NCBI RefSeq assembly: GCF_023156245.1 | Contig: NZ_JAKZAH010000013.1 | Span: 35,635 to 99,634, forward strand | Direction: 5' to 3' | DNA length: 64,000 nucleotides | DNA from: Marinobacter bryozoorum | Lineage (GTDB): Bacteria; Pseudomonadota; Gammaproteobacteria; Pseudomonadales; Oleiphilaceae | Shown here: positions 28,106 through 37,224 of the stretch, piece by piece | How positions within the stretch are numbered: the stretch's first letter is position 1 | Layout: each line of letters opens with the position of its first letter | Program-made: the position numbers and the translations under genes | The notes under the pieces: generated by a model | Database searches by the model: none | Told to the model about the DNA's origin: nothing | The model's input: the letters and a program-made list of their open reading frames with translations, nothing else

Positions 28106-29707
28106 ATGAGACAAACCGTTGCAGCGATGCCCAACTACGCTCCAGCGCTGGACCACGAAACCATGGACCCCATCGGTCACTATATCCAGGGTTTCGCCCG
28201 CTCACAGGGAGAGAAGAGAGCCCTCACCGATGAAAAGGGCACCCTCACCTGGGCCCAGATGGTCAGCCGCGCCAACCGCATTGCCAACCGCCTGCGGGCC
28301 GATGGCCTGCAAACCGGGGACACGGTCGCAGGCCTGTCAGAAAACAGCAACGATTATATGTGCCTGTACCTGGGCACCCTGATTGCCGGTGGCTGCATGG
28401 TGCCCCTGTCCGGCATGGCCAGTGGCGAAGCCCTGGCGCTGATGGTGGAAGACTGCGACACCCGCTTCCTCTTCGTATCAGAGAAAAACCTCCCGCTATT
28501 CAACGAAATCCGCGACCAGCTCAAGCGGGTCCAGCCAGCCCAGCGCATCGGGCTCGATACCAGTGACGTCGACAGTGGCCAGGACCTGGACACCTGGCTG
28601 GGAAACACCGGCGACGAAGCCCAGCCGGCAGAAGTCACCATGGACGACCCCTTCAATATTATCTACAGCTCCGGCACCACCGGAACTCCCAAAGGTATAC
28701 TGCACGATTACCGGTTCCGCCAGCGTCAACTGATCCGTCTGGCCAACTTCGGCCTGGACGGTGACGCCATCAACCTTGTGTCCACACCACTGTATTCCAA
28801 CACCACCCTGGTGTCGGCGCTGCCTACCCTGTACCACGGAGGCACCCTGGTGCTGATGGGCAAGTTCAATGCCCATCGCTTCCTGGAACTGGCGGAAGAA
28901 CATCGGGTCACCCACGCCATGCTGGTGCCGGTCCAGTACAGTCGCATCATGGCCGAACCCGACTTTGACCAGTTTGACCTGTCCAGCTTCAAGCTCAAGC
29001 TGTGCACCAGCGCCCCGCTGCGCTCGGACGTCATTGCCGAGGCCATGAAACGCTGGCCGGGCAATATCCGCGAGGTTTACGGTCTCACCGAGGGCGGTAT
29101 CTCCACCACCCTGGACTGCGCAGCCAATCCCACCAAGTGGGATTCCGTTGGCGTACCCACCGAAGGCGCGGAAATCCGTATCATCGATGACAATGGCAAT
29201 GAGCTACCCCAGGGCGAAATCGGCGAAATCGTGGGCCGCGCCATTTCCATGATGCGTGGTTACTATCACCGGGAGCAGCAGACGCAAGAGATGCTCTGGA
29301 CCAGCCCGGAGGGTCATACCTTCTACCGCAGTGGCGACATGGGCCGGCTGGATGAGGATGGCTTCCTTTATATCCTTGACCGTCGCAAGGACATGATCAT
29401 CTCCGGTGGTTTCAACATCTATGCGGTGGACCTGGAGAAAGTCCTGCTGGAGCATTCCGCGGTCGCCGACGTCGCCGTGATCGGCATTCCCAGTGAACAC
29501 TGGGGCGAAACACCACTGGGCCTGGTGGTCCGCAAGCCCGGCTCGTCGGCCTCCGAAGAGGAAATCCTGGCGTTTGCCAACGAAAAACTGGGCAAGACCC
29601 AGCGCCTGGCCGGCGTGGAGTTCCGGGACGAGCTGCCCCGCTCCACCATCGGCAAGGTACTCAAGAGGGAACTGCGGGAGCCCTACTGGGCGAACCAGAA
29701 GAAGTAA
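28106..29707 (+). CDS. Acyl-CoA synthetase / AMP-dependent ligase
   Basis: 533 residues, preceded by AGAGGCC. AMP signature YSSGTTGTPKG, EVYGLTEGG, hinge DRRKDMIISGGFNIYAVDLE and C-terminal Lys in STIGKVLKREL are intact. It activates a carboxylic acid to its CoA thioester. It belongs to a different branch from the ligase at 20958 and probably has a different chain-length or aromatic preference. Divergently arranged with the SDR operon, so the two may be co-regulated. Confidence 0.9.
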   Translation: MRQTVAAMPNYAPALDHETMDPIGHYIQGFARSQGEKRALTDEKGTLTWAQMVSRANRIANRLRADGLQTGDTVAGLSENSNDYMCLYLGTLIAGGCMVPLSGMASGEALALMVEDCDTRFLFVSEKNLPLFNEIRDQLKRVQPAQRIGLDTSDVDSGQDLDTWLGNTGDEAQPAEVTMDDPFNIIYSSGTTGTPKGILHDYRFRQRQLIRLANFGLDGDAINLVSTPLYSNTTLVSALPTLYHGGTLVLMGKFNAHRFLELAEEHRVTHAMLVPVQYSRIMAEPDFDQFDLSSFKLKLCTSAPLRSDVIAEAMKRWPGNIREVYGLTEGGISTTLDCAANPTKWDSVGVPTEGAEIRIIDDNGNELPQGEIGEIVGRAISMMRGYYHREQQTQEMLWTSPEGHTFYRSGDMGRLDEDGFLYILDRRKDMIISGGFNIYAVDLEKVLLEHSAVADVAVIGIPSEHWGETPLGLVVRKPGSSASEEEILAFANEKLGKTQRLAGVEFRDELPRSTIGKVLKRELREPYWANQKK

Positions 29708-29730
29708 GTCCATACACCGGGCATTCCGAA

Positions 29731-29760
29731 GAGGCGACCACCCAGGGTCGCCTCTTTTTA
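29731..29760 (+). terminator. Terminator of the acyl-CoA ligase gene
   Basis: GAGGCGACC and GGTCGCCTC form a 9-bp stem around an 11-nt loop segment, followed by TTTTTA. Confidence 0.88.
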
Positions 29761-29827
29761 TTGCAACCACCACAAAGCTGCTAGAATTCCCCGCTCCCTT
29801 TCACCAGCCGGAGCCGTACCCGCACCC

Positions 29828-31153
29828 GTGAACCCCACCGATCCCCAGACCAGCCTGCCCCGACAACTCTATGCCATGACCTGGCCGATGCTGTTCGGCG
29901 TGTTGTCGCTGATGACCTTCCAACTGGCAGACAGCATCTTCATCGGCCAGCTGGGCCGCGACCCGCTGGCGGCGCTGGGCTTCACCGTGCCCATGCAGCA
30001 GCTGGTCACCGGGCTGCAGGTGGGGCTGGGCATCGCCACCACGGCGATCATTTCACGCACCCTGGGTGCCGGGGATGAACAGCGGGCCTTCCGGCTCGCC
30101 GGCCTGGTGGTGACAACGGGCGCCACCCTGGTCCTGGTACTGGCCCTGGTCATGTGGCTGTTACGGGACACCATCATGACCCTGCTGGGAGCAGAGGAGT
30201 CCCTGCTGCCCATGATCCGCCTGTACTGGATGCCCTGGCTGGTGGCGGCCTGGACCGGAGCGGTGCTCTACTTCGGCTACAGTATCTGCCGGTCCCACGG
30301 GGATACCAAGCTGCCGGGGCTGATGATGGTGGTGGCCAGCCTGCTCAACATCGCCCTGGATCCACTGTACATCTTCGTGTTCGGCTGGGGCTTGCCGGGG
30401 GCACCACTGGCCACCATTACGTCATTCGGTGTCGGCTGCCTGGTGATCTACCCGGCCCTGCTGAAACGGGGCTGGCTGAGCTTTAACCTGGGCGCACTGA
30501 AGCTGGGGCAATCGATCCGGCAACTGGGCGGCATCATGGCCCCGGCCATGGTCAGCCAGCTGATGCCCCCGCTGTCGGCCATGCTGGCCACCGCGCTGGT
30601 GGCCGGGTTTGGCTCCGCCGCCGTCGCCGCCTGGGGGCTGGGCACGCGGCTGGAGTTCTTTTCCATCGTGGTGGTACTGGCACTGACCATGTCCATGCCA
30701 CCCATGGTGGGTCGCCTGCTGGGGCAGGGGGACATTGGCACCATCCGCAAACTGGTGCGGCTGGCCGTCAGGTTCGTGGTCATCTGGCAACTGGGCATTG
30801 CCCTGGTATGGCTGGCCGCCTCGGGACTGGTGTCCGAGCTGTTCACCGCCGACCGGGAGGTCAGTGACGTACTGGGGGATTATCTGCTGCGGGTGCCCCT
30901 GAGTTACAGCGGGCTTGGAGTCTGTATGCTGATGGTATCGGTCAACAACGCCCTGGGGCTACCGATGCGGGCGCTGCTGATTTCCACTTTACGCCTGTTC
31001 GCCTGTTACCTGCCGATGCTGTGGCTGGGCGGCCAGCTGGGTGGCCTGCCGGGGCTGATGACCGGGGCCCTTGCCGGCAACCTGATGGCCGGCACAATGG
31101 CTTACCTGCTTTACCGCCAGGGCATTGCCCGCCTCAGGCAAGCCAGTGCTTAG
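29828..31153 (+). CDS. MATE-family efflux transporter
   Basis: 441 residues, GTG start. About 12 helices with the MATE repeat (LADSIFIGQLGRDPLAALGF near the start and a related segment after residue 230). It exports cationic drugs or metabolites using a Na+ or H+ gradient. It stands alone after a terminator and converges on a thioesterase gene. Confidence 0.9.
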   Translation: MNPTDPQTSLPRQLYAMTWPMLFGVLSLMTFQLADSIFIGQLGRDPLAALGFTVPMQQLVTGLQVGLGIATTAIISRTLGAGDEQRAFRLAGLVVTTGATLVLVLALVMWLLRDTIMTLLGAEESLLPMIRLYWMPWLVAAWTGAVLYFGYSICRSHGDTKLPGLMMVVASLLNIALDPLYIFVFGWGLPGAPLATITSFGVGCLVIYPALLKRGWLSFNLGALKLGQSIRQLGGIMAPAMVSQLMPPLSAMLATALVAGFGSAAVAAWGLGTRLEFFSIVVVLALTMSMPPMVGRLLGQGDIGTIRKLVRLAVRFVVIWQLGIALVWLAASGLVSELFTADREVSDVLGDYLLRVPLSYSGLGVCMLMVSVNNALGLPMRALLISTLRLFACYLPMLWLGGQLGGLPGLMTGALAGNLMAGTMAYLLYRQGIARLRQASA

Positions 31154-31159
31154 GCGGCC

Positions 31160-31585
31160 TCAGGAGAACCGCTCGCGGAAGTACTCCGGCAGTTCAACCA
31201 CCTTCTTCTGGCGAAAGCTGAAGAACACAAACCCGTACTTGGCCAGGGCCACCGGCTGGCCACTGGCTTCCTTGGTAACCCGGAACACATAGTCACCGCC
31301 GTACTTGTTCAGGTCGGTCACACCCACCTCAAAGCGCAGGATCTCGGGGAAGAACGACTCGGACTGGTACATGGTCGCCAGGTCGGTCACCACGATACCC
31401 ACGCCGTCCGAGATCTGCTCCTGCAGCCCCATCTTCACCATGAACTGTGCCCGCGCCTCGGACAGCATGGAGATCAGCGCATCATTACCCAGGTGGTTGG
31501 CGCCATTGATATCGGTAATACGCACCGGCATGGTGGTGGAAAAGAGGAAAACCTCGTCGGGAAAGGACAGCTTGATACGGGCCAT
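31160..31585 (-). CDS. 4HBT-type acyl-CoA thioesterase
   Basis: 141 residues from the ATG at 31585; the frame is open upstream but the fold begins here. Hot-dog fold of the YbgC/4-hydroxybenzoyl-CoA thioesterase type (MPVRITDINGANHLGNDALI). The usual catalytic Asp position (YxDxD/TDMD-like) reads ITDING. It hydrolyses an acyl-CoA; the substrate is unknown. Confidence 0.82.
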   Translation of the reverse strand: MARIKLSFPDEVFLFSTTMPVRITDINGANHLGNDALISMLSEARAQFMVKMGLQEQISDGVGIVVTDLATMYQSESFFPEILRFEVGVTDLNKYGGDYVFRVTKEASGQPVALAKYGFVFFSFRQKKVVELPEYFRERFS

Positions 31586-31744
31586 GACACAGTAACCGGG
31601 CAGATGGATCGAAAAAAGGGTTGCGCATGATACCGCCATGACGCCGGCAAATCATCTGGAGCCTTCCCGCAACTTCCGTTATGTTAGGACCTACTTAATA
31701 AAAACGATGCACCCCCAAGTTTGAAAACGATCAAGGTAACGCCC

Positions 31745-33388
31745 ATGCAAATCCGCCCTGCCGCCACCCTGGCCCTGACCCGGGACTCTTCTGACGGTAT
31801 CCAGGTATTACTGCTCCAGCGCACCTGGGACGCCAGCTTCATGCCCGGCTTCTACGTATTCCCCGGAGGCGCGGTGGACGAAGCCGACCAGCGTTGCGCC
31901 GAGTACCTGACCGGCGGTGACGACCGCTCGGTAAGCCACGACCTCGGCCTCGACGCCGGTGGCAGTCACTATATGATCGCTGCCATCCGGGAGAGTTTCG
32001 AAGAGGCTGGCGTCCTCCTGGCCCTGGACGACAATGGTGACTTCCTGCCCCAGGACCACCCGGTGTTTGCCGACCGCGACGCCATGATTGCCGGCGACCA
32101 GACCCTCGCGGGTCTCTGTCACCAGCACACGCTCAGCCTGCCCATGGACCGGCTGGCCTACCTCGCTCACTGGATCACACCCCCGGGGCCGCCCCGGCGC
32201 TTTGATACCCGCTTCTTTGTCGCCGTGATGCCGGACGGCCAGACCCCGGCCCATGACCGGGTAGAAACGATTGACCACGTCTGGCTGACCCCGGAACAGG
32301 CCATGGACGAGCACCGCCAGGGCACCCGGCTGTTTGCCTCCCCCACCCTGCGGACCCTGCGCATACTGGCGGGCTTCGATACCACCTCCGACCTGCTTCG
32401 CTACGCCCATTCACAACCACCTTCGCCAGCACCGGACAAGCCCTGGCCCGCCATGCAACAAGGCAAGCCAGTATCCGTGGAACCCGGCACCCCGGCCTTC
32501 GATGAAGTCCACAAGATTGACCCCGAGGGCCATGGCCACGCGCTGGCGGAAATCGTCCCTGGCGAGGCGGTCCAGCTGGCAGATGGTGTCATCCGGTTAA
32601 CCTGCCCCAATCCCGGAGCCATGACCGGCCCCGGCACCAACAGTTACCTGCTGGGCCACCCGGGTGAAGACTGGACCGTGATCGACCCGGGACCGGCGGA
32701 CGAGTCCCATATGGAGCGCATCCTGGAAGTGACCGGGGGCCGTATTGGCCAGGTACTGACCACCCATACCCACCCGGACCATTCCCCGGGGGCAAGCTGG
32801 CTGCGGGAGCGGACAGGCGCGCCACTGCGAGGTATGACGGCACCGCCGGACGATCCGATACAGGACCACGACTTCCGGCCCGACTCGGTGCCGGTGGATG
32901 GTGACCGGATCGAAACCGCCGCTGGCACATTGAAGGTGTTATTCACACCGGGCCACGCCTCCAACCACCTGTGCTTCCTGCTGGAAAATGAACACATGCT
33001 GTTTGCCGGCGACCACATCATGCAGGGCTCGACGGTGGTCATTAATCCTCCCGATGGCGACATGAAGGATTACCTGGAGTCCCTCGACCGACTGCTGATC
33101 GAAGAAATACGCTGGTTCGCCCCGGCCCACGGCTTTCTGATCGGCAAGGTGGAATCGGTAGTGGACTGGCTGATCACCCACCGCCTGACCCGGGAAAAGA
33201 AGATCGCTACCGCCCTGGCAGAGCATGGACCGGGCACCCTCAAGGAGCTGGTAAAGCATGCCTACGACGACGTACCGCCCAGCATTCATGGCCTGGCGAC
33301 CCGCTCGCTGCTTGCCCACCTGATCAAGTTGCGCAAGGAAGGCAAGGCAAAGGAAGACGGCGAGGTGTGGACCTCCCTGGCAGGGTAA
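31745..33388 (+). CDS. Nudix (NUDT19-like) / metallo-beta-lactamase (LACTB2-like) fusion
   Basis: 547 residues from the ATG at 31745 (AAGGTAA upstream); a TTG eight codons earlier is the alternative. N-terminal half: Nudix box with FPGGAVDEAD separated from AAIRESFEEAGVLL by an insertion of about 30 residues, the arrangement of NUDT19-type CoA diphosphatases. C-terminal half: MBL fold with THTHPDHSPGA, TPGHASNH, FAGDH and a final winged-helix-like region, as in LACTB2. One polypeptide thus joins a probable CoA/acyl-CoA pyrophosphatase with a zinc hydrolase. The substrate of the second half is unknown. Confidence 0.88.
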   Translation: MQIRPAATLALTRDSSDGIQVLLLQRTWDASFMPGFYVFPGGAVDEADQRCAEYLTGGDDRSVSHDLGLDAGGSHYMIAAIRESFEEAGVLLALDDNGDFLPQDHPVFADRDAMIAGDQTLAGLCHQHTLSLPMDRLAYLAHWITPPGPPRRFDTRFFVAVMPDGQTPAHDRVETIDHVWLTPEQAMDEHRQGTRLFASPTLRTLRILAGFDTTSDLLRYAHSQPPSPAPDKPWPAMQQGKPVSVEPGTPAFDEVHKIDPEGHGHALAEIVPGEAVQLADGVIRLTCPNPGAMTGPGTNSYLLGHPGEDWTVIDPGPADESHMERILEVTGGRIGQVLTTHTHPDHSPGASWLRERTGAPLRGMTAPPDDPIQDHDFRPDSVPVDGDRIETAAGTLKVLFTPGHASNHLCFLLENEHMLFAGDHIMQGSTVVINPPDGDMKDYLESLDRLLIEEIRWFAPAHGFLIGKVESVVDWLITHRLTREKKIATALAEHGPGTLKELVKHAYDDVPPSIHGLATRSLLAHLIKLRKEGKAKEDGEVWTSLAG

Positions 33389-33619
33389 CCCGGCGGGCAA
33401 GCGACCGTTCACCCGTCCGGGCGGTTCATGGAACCTGACAATTCGTTGCAAATTCATACCCCAATTTACATCGGGACGGGGTATGGATAGGGTGATCAAA
33501 AATCCGACAGCGAATGACCGTACAGTTAAACCTTGGTCAGACCCCTGTACCGCTGTTTTCGCTTTCGGTTAGCCTACGCCGTTGCCGGATTCAGCGACCG
33601 TCCACCCATGGGAGACCCG

Positions 33620-35008
33620 ATGCGCAACCGACTGACTCAATGCTTGTTACCACCTTTGCTGGCGAGCCTGCCCCTCGCCCCGGTGGCCTGGAGTCAGCCT
33701 CCGGAAAACGCACCGAAGGAGGAACCCACTCAACCGGTCCAGGTCCGTGATGAGGGGACAGGGGTTATCGACCCTCCCACCATGGCTTCAGTGGAAGCCG
33801 CCGACACCGCCAGCGGTGAAAGCGAAGACAGCGAGGCCCCCGCTGTCATCGAGTTACCGGAAGACGAGTCTGTGGAGGATATCGCAGCTGAGAGCCAGAA
33901 CAGCCCCGCCGGGGAGGATGCTCCGGCAAGCTCAGACGACATGGTAGCCCCCAGTGATGCGGCTGACATACCTGATGGCAATACCGTCACAGGCGACCGA
34001 GAAGGCAGTGTCGAAGTTATTCCCGAGACTCGCCCGGCCCAGGCAAAGCCGTTCCCCCTCCTCAGCGGCGAGGTACTGCCCGGCACTACGGCACGCCTGG
34101 CCTGGTCACCCGGCATCCAGATTGCTGGCCTGTCACAGCCCACCCCGGTGCTTGTGGTCAACGGTGACAAACCGGGCCCGGTACTGTGTATGACCGGCGC
34201 CGTCCATGGTGACGAACTCAACGGTATCGAGATCATCCGCCGGGTAATCTATGAGCTGGACCCGGAGGCACTCTCCGGCACCGTAGTCGGCATTCCCATC
34301 GTTAACCTGCAGGGTTTCCAGCAGGGTAGCCGCTACCTGGCGGACCGCCGGGACCTTAACCGCTACTTCCCCGGAAGCGAAGACGGCAGCCTGGCCCATC
34401 GCATCGCCCACAGCCTGTTCGAGCAGGTCATCCTCAACTGTGACATGCTGGTGGACATCCACACGGGTTCACTCAAGCGCACCAACCTGCCCCAGTTGCG
34501 GGCCGACATGGACAACCCGGATGTGGTCGAGTTGAGCAAGGGCTTTGATTCCATGGTGGTGGTTCACAGCAGCGGTGGCTCCGGCATGCTCCGCAAGGCC
34601 GCCACCGAGGCGGGCATACCGGCGGTCACCATGGAAGTGGGTGAATCCATGCGCATCCAGGAGGCGCATATTGACGCCGGGGTCAACAGCCTGATCAGTC
34701 TGATGGAGAAGCAGGGCATGACCGCCCGTCTGTTCCAGTGGGGTGCCCCCGAGCCGGTCTATTACCAGTCTCACTGGATCCGTGCCAACCAGGGCGGCAT
34801 CCTGTTCAGCGACGTCAAACTGGGGGCCTATGTAACAGAGGGCACGGTATTGGGCACCGTCTCCGACCCCATCACCAATGAACAGTCGGACATCCGCGCG
34901 GATGCCGATGGCCGTATTATCGGCATGGCCGTGGACCAGGTAGTGATGGCGGGATTTGCCGCCTATCACCTGGGGTCGCGGGCGGAAACTGAAGAAGAAG
35001 TGGAGTAG
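33620..35008 (+). CDS. Secreted AstE/AspA-like zinc carboxypeptidase-fold hydrolase
   Basis: 462 residues from the ATG at 33620 (GGGAGAC upstream). A signal peptide (to about residue 25) is followed by an acidic, low-complexity linker of about 120 residues rich in E, S, A and P. The zinc-hydrolase domain then shows GAVHGDELNG, DLNRYFPG, DIHTGS and the catalytic Glu in TMEVGES. A C-terminal barrel-sandwich domain ends the protein. It resembles succinylglutamate desuccinylase/aspartoacylase but is exported, so a periplasmic or envelope-linked substrate is likely. Confidence 0.85.
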   Translation: MRNRLTQCLLPPLLASLPLAPVAWSQPPENAPKEEPTQPVQVRDEGTGVIDPPTMASVEAADTASGESEDSEAPAVIELPEDESVEDIAAESQNSPAGEDAPASSDDMVAPSDAADIPDGNTVTGDREGSVEVIPETRPAQAKPFPLLSGEVLPGTTARLAWSPGIQIAGLSQPTPVLVVNGDKPGPVLCMTGAVHGDELNGIEIIRRVIYELDPEALSGTVVGIPIVNLQGFQQGSRYLADRRDLNRYFPGSEDGSLAHRIAHSLFEQVILNCDMLVDIHTGSLKRTNLPQLRADMDNPDVVELSKGFDSMVVVHSSGGSGMLRKAATEAGIPAVTMEVGESMRIQEAHIDAGVNSLISLMEKQGMTARLFQWGAPEPVYYQSHWIRANQGGILFSDVKLGAYVTEGTVLGTVSDPITNEQSDIRADADGRIIGMAVDQVVMAGFAAYHLGSRAETEEEVE

Positions 35009-35056
35009 ACTGTCGGGCCCGGTGTTCGCCTTATAGAATCGTGATGGAGCAGTACC

Positions 35057-35989
35057 GTGGCTCGATATGCAAAGCATCCCCTGGCACTGGCCTATATCGG
35101 ACTGGTCCTGACACCACTGTTCTGGGCCGGCAACGCCGTCGTTGCCCGCGGCGTGGTGGACGAGATTCCACCCACCTCCCTCGCCTTCTGGCGCTGGGTG
35201 CTGGCGCTGGTGATTATCCTGCCTTTCGGAATACGCGGCGTCAGGCGGGAGTGGGCGGTGATTCGCGACCACTGGCACCGCATCCTGGTGCTGGCCCTGT
35301 TCAGCGTTACCGCCTTTAACACCCTGCTCTACCTTGCCGCCACCACGACAACCGCCATCAATATCGCCCTGATCAATTCCACCATTCCGATCATGGTGGC
35401 GTTGTTGGCCTTCCTGCTGCTCGGCGAACGCACCCGGGCCATCCAGGGTCTGGGCATTGCCGTGGCCCTGGCCGGCATGTTGCTGGTGATCGGCCAGGGC
35501 ACCCTGGGGCGGTTGGTGGGGCTGTCGTTCTCCGTCGGCGACCTGGTCATGGTGACGGCAGTAGCCAGTTGGGGCGTCTTCTCCGTGCTGTTGAGACGCC
35601 TGTCCGTACCCGTGAAAAGCCTGACCTTCCTCACCATGCAGATCGCCCTGGGCACGGCGGTGCTGGCACCGATCTACCTGGTGGACCTGGTGTTCTTCTC
35701 CGGTGGTTTCGAGCTGTCCCGGACGACCCTGCCACCGCTGGTGTACGTCGCCATTTTCCCGGGCATTCTCGCCTATGCATTCTGGAACTACGGTGTGCTC
35801 AACGTCGGCCCGGCAAAGTCCGCCATGTTCATGTACCTGACGCCGGTGTTCGCCGCCGTGCTGGCCTGGGTGTTCCTCGGGGAAGTCCTGGGCTGGTACC
35901 ACCTGGCCGGCGGCGGGCTGATCCTGGCGGGCCTCTGGCTCACCACACGCAACCCGCCCATCGCCCCGGCCCGGAAAACCCCATCATGA
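35057..35989 (+). CDS. EamA/DMT-family transporter
   Basis: 310 residues, GTG start with GGAG 8 nt upstream. Ten helices in two EamA repeats (NAVVARGVVDEIPPTSLAFWRW and the second from about residue 155). Probable exporter of amino acids or related metabolites. It converges on mdh with a 6-nt gap. Confidence 0.88.
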   Translation: MARYAKHPLALAYIGLVLTPLFWAGNAVVARGVVDEIPPTSLAFWRWVLALVIILPFGIRGVRREWAVIRDHWHRILVLALFSVTAFNTLLYLAATTTTAINIALINSTIPIMVALLAFLLLGERTRAIQGLGIAVALAGMLLVIGQGTLGRLVGLSFSVGDLVMVTAVASWGVFSVLLRRLSVPVKSLTFLTMQIALGTAVLAPIYLVDLVFFSGGFELSRTTLPPLVYVAIFPGILAYAFWNYGVLNVGPAKSAMFMYLTPVFAAVLAWVFLGEVLGWYHLAGGGLILAGLWLTTRNPPIAPARKTPS

Positions 35990-35995
35990 CAGCCG

Positions 35996-37090
35996 TTACA
36001 AGACCCGGTCAGTCTGCAGGTACTGCTCCGGCAACGAAATACCGTCATCGTAGAGGGTGATACCCGAGCGCAGGCATACCGACAGGTTGCGGTGGGAGGC
36101 CTCTGTGTCTGTCGGCAGCAGTTCCGCCACCGTCTGCATCTCCTCCAGCAATTCGCGCTCGGTTTCCCGCATGCGGTCCTGGGCAAAATCGCTGATCTCC
36201 AGGCCCTGTACAATCTGGTAGCGGCCGTAATCACAGCGCACCGGGAACGAGTAGAAAATACCCTTCTCGATGCCGTAGCTGCCGTCACTGACGATTCCCA
36301 TGCTGACCCAGTCGTTCTCCGGGGTGCCGTTGATCCAGTCGTGCATGTGATTGAGGATGGCCTGGGCGGCCGAGGCCGCGCTGGAATGCCCACGGGCCTC
36401 GATAATGGCTGCCCCCCGCTTCTGGATCTTGTTGATAAAGTGCTCCCGGTACCAGCACTCATCCACCTGGGCCAGCGCCGGTTCGCCATAGATGGTGGCA
36501 TGGCCCAGGTCCGGGAACTGGGTTGAGGAGTGGTTGCCCCAAACGGTAATACGACGGATACCTTTCGGGTTGGCGCCGGTATGGTTGGCGAGGATGCCCC
36601 GCGTGCGGTTGTGGTCCAGCCTTGTCAGCGCAGTGAACTGGGCCGGGCTCAGGTCCGGAGCGTTGCGGCTGGCTATCAGCGCATTGGTATTGGCCGGGTT
36701 ACCCACCACCAGCACCTTCACATCCCGATTGGCAAACTCGTTAATGGCCCGGCCCTGGCCGGCAAAGATGGGCGCATTGGCGGTAATCAGCTCACTGCGT
36801 TCCATACCGGGCCCACGGGGGCGGGCACCAATCAGCAGTACATAATGGGCTCCGACCACACCGTCCTCGAAGCGGTCATGCATGCTGATGCTGTGCAGTA
36901 ACGGGAAGGCACAATCCTCCAGCTCCATGGCGATACCCCGCAGCGGCTCCATAGCCTGGGGCATCTCGATAAGCTGCAGAATCACCGGCTGGTCACGGCC
37001 TACCATCTCACCGGCAGCAATACGGAACAGCAGGGAATGGCTGATGCTGCCGGCAGCACCGGTTACAGCAATACGCACGGGACGCTTCAT
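35996..37090 (-). CDS. mdh: Malate dehydrogenase with C-terminal extension
   Basis: 364 residues from the ATG at 37090 (GGAGC upstream). NAD site [16 protein letters not shown], active loop [10 protein letters not shown], catalytic ALTRLDHNR and [12 protein letters not shown]. It interconverts malate and oxaloacetate. Cytosolic-type homologues usually end near the EMQTVAELL helix (about residue 327). Here about 35 further residues (ending QYLQTDRVL) follow without any sign of a frameshift within the gene body. Function of the tail is unknown. Confidence 0.93.
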   Translation of the reverse strand: MKRPVRIAVTGAAGSISHSLLFRIAAGEMVGRDQPVILQLIEMPQAMEPLRGIAMELEDCAFPLLHSISMHDRFEDGVVGAHYVLLIGARPRGPGMERSELITANAPIFAGQGRAINEFANRDVKVLVVGNPANTNALIASRNAPDLSPAQFTALTRLDHNRTRGILANHTGANPKGIRRITVWGNHSSTQFPDLGHATIYGEPALAQVDECWYREHFINKIQKRGAAIIEARGHSSAASAAQAILNHMHDWINGTPENDWVSMGIVSDGSYGIEKGIFYSFPVRCDYGRYQIVQGLEISDFAQDRMRETERELLEEMQTVAELLPTDTEASHRNLSVCLRSGITLYDDGISLPEQYLQTDRVL

Positions 37091-37224
37091 GGTCTGGCTC
37101 CTTTTGTCATGGGAGCCGCAAACCATATCAGGTTGGCGTTAAAAATATGAGTCGAATTTCAAAAACGTCCAATTCTGAGACTTGCCTGACTCAGGTCACC
37201 ACCGCAGCTCGCACGCCCCAATCT

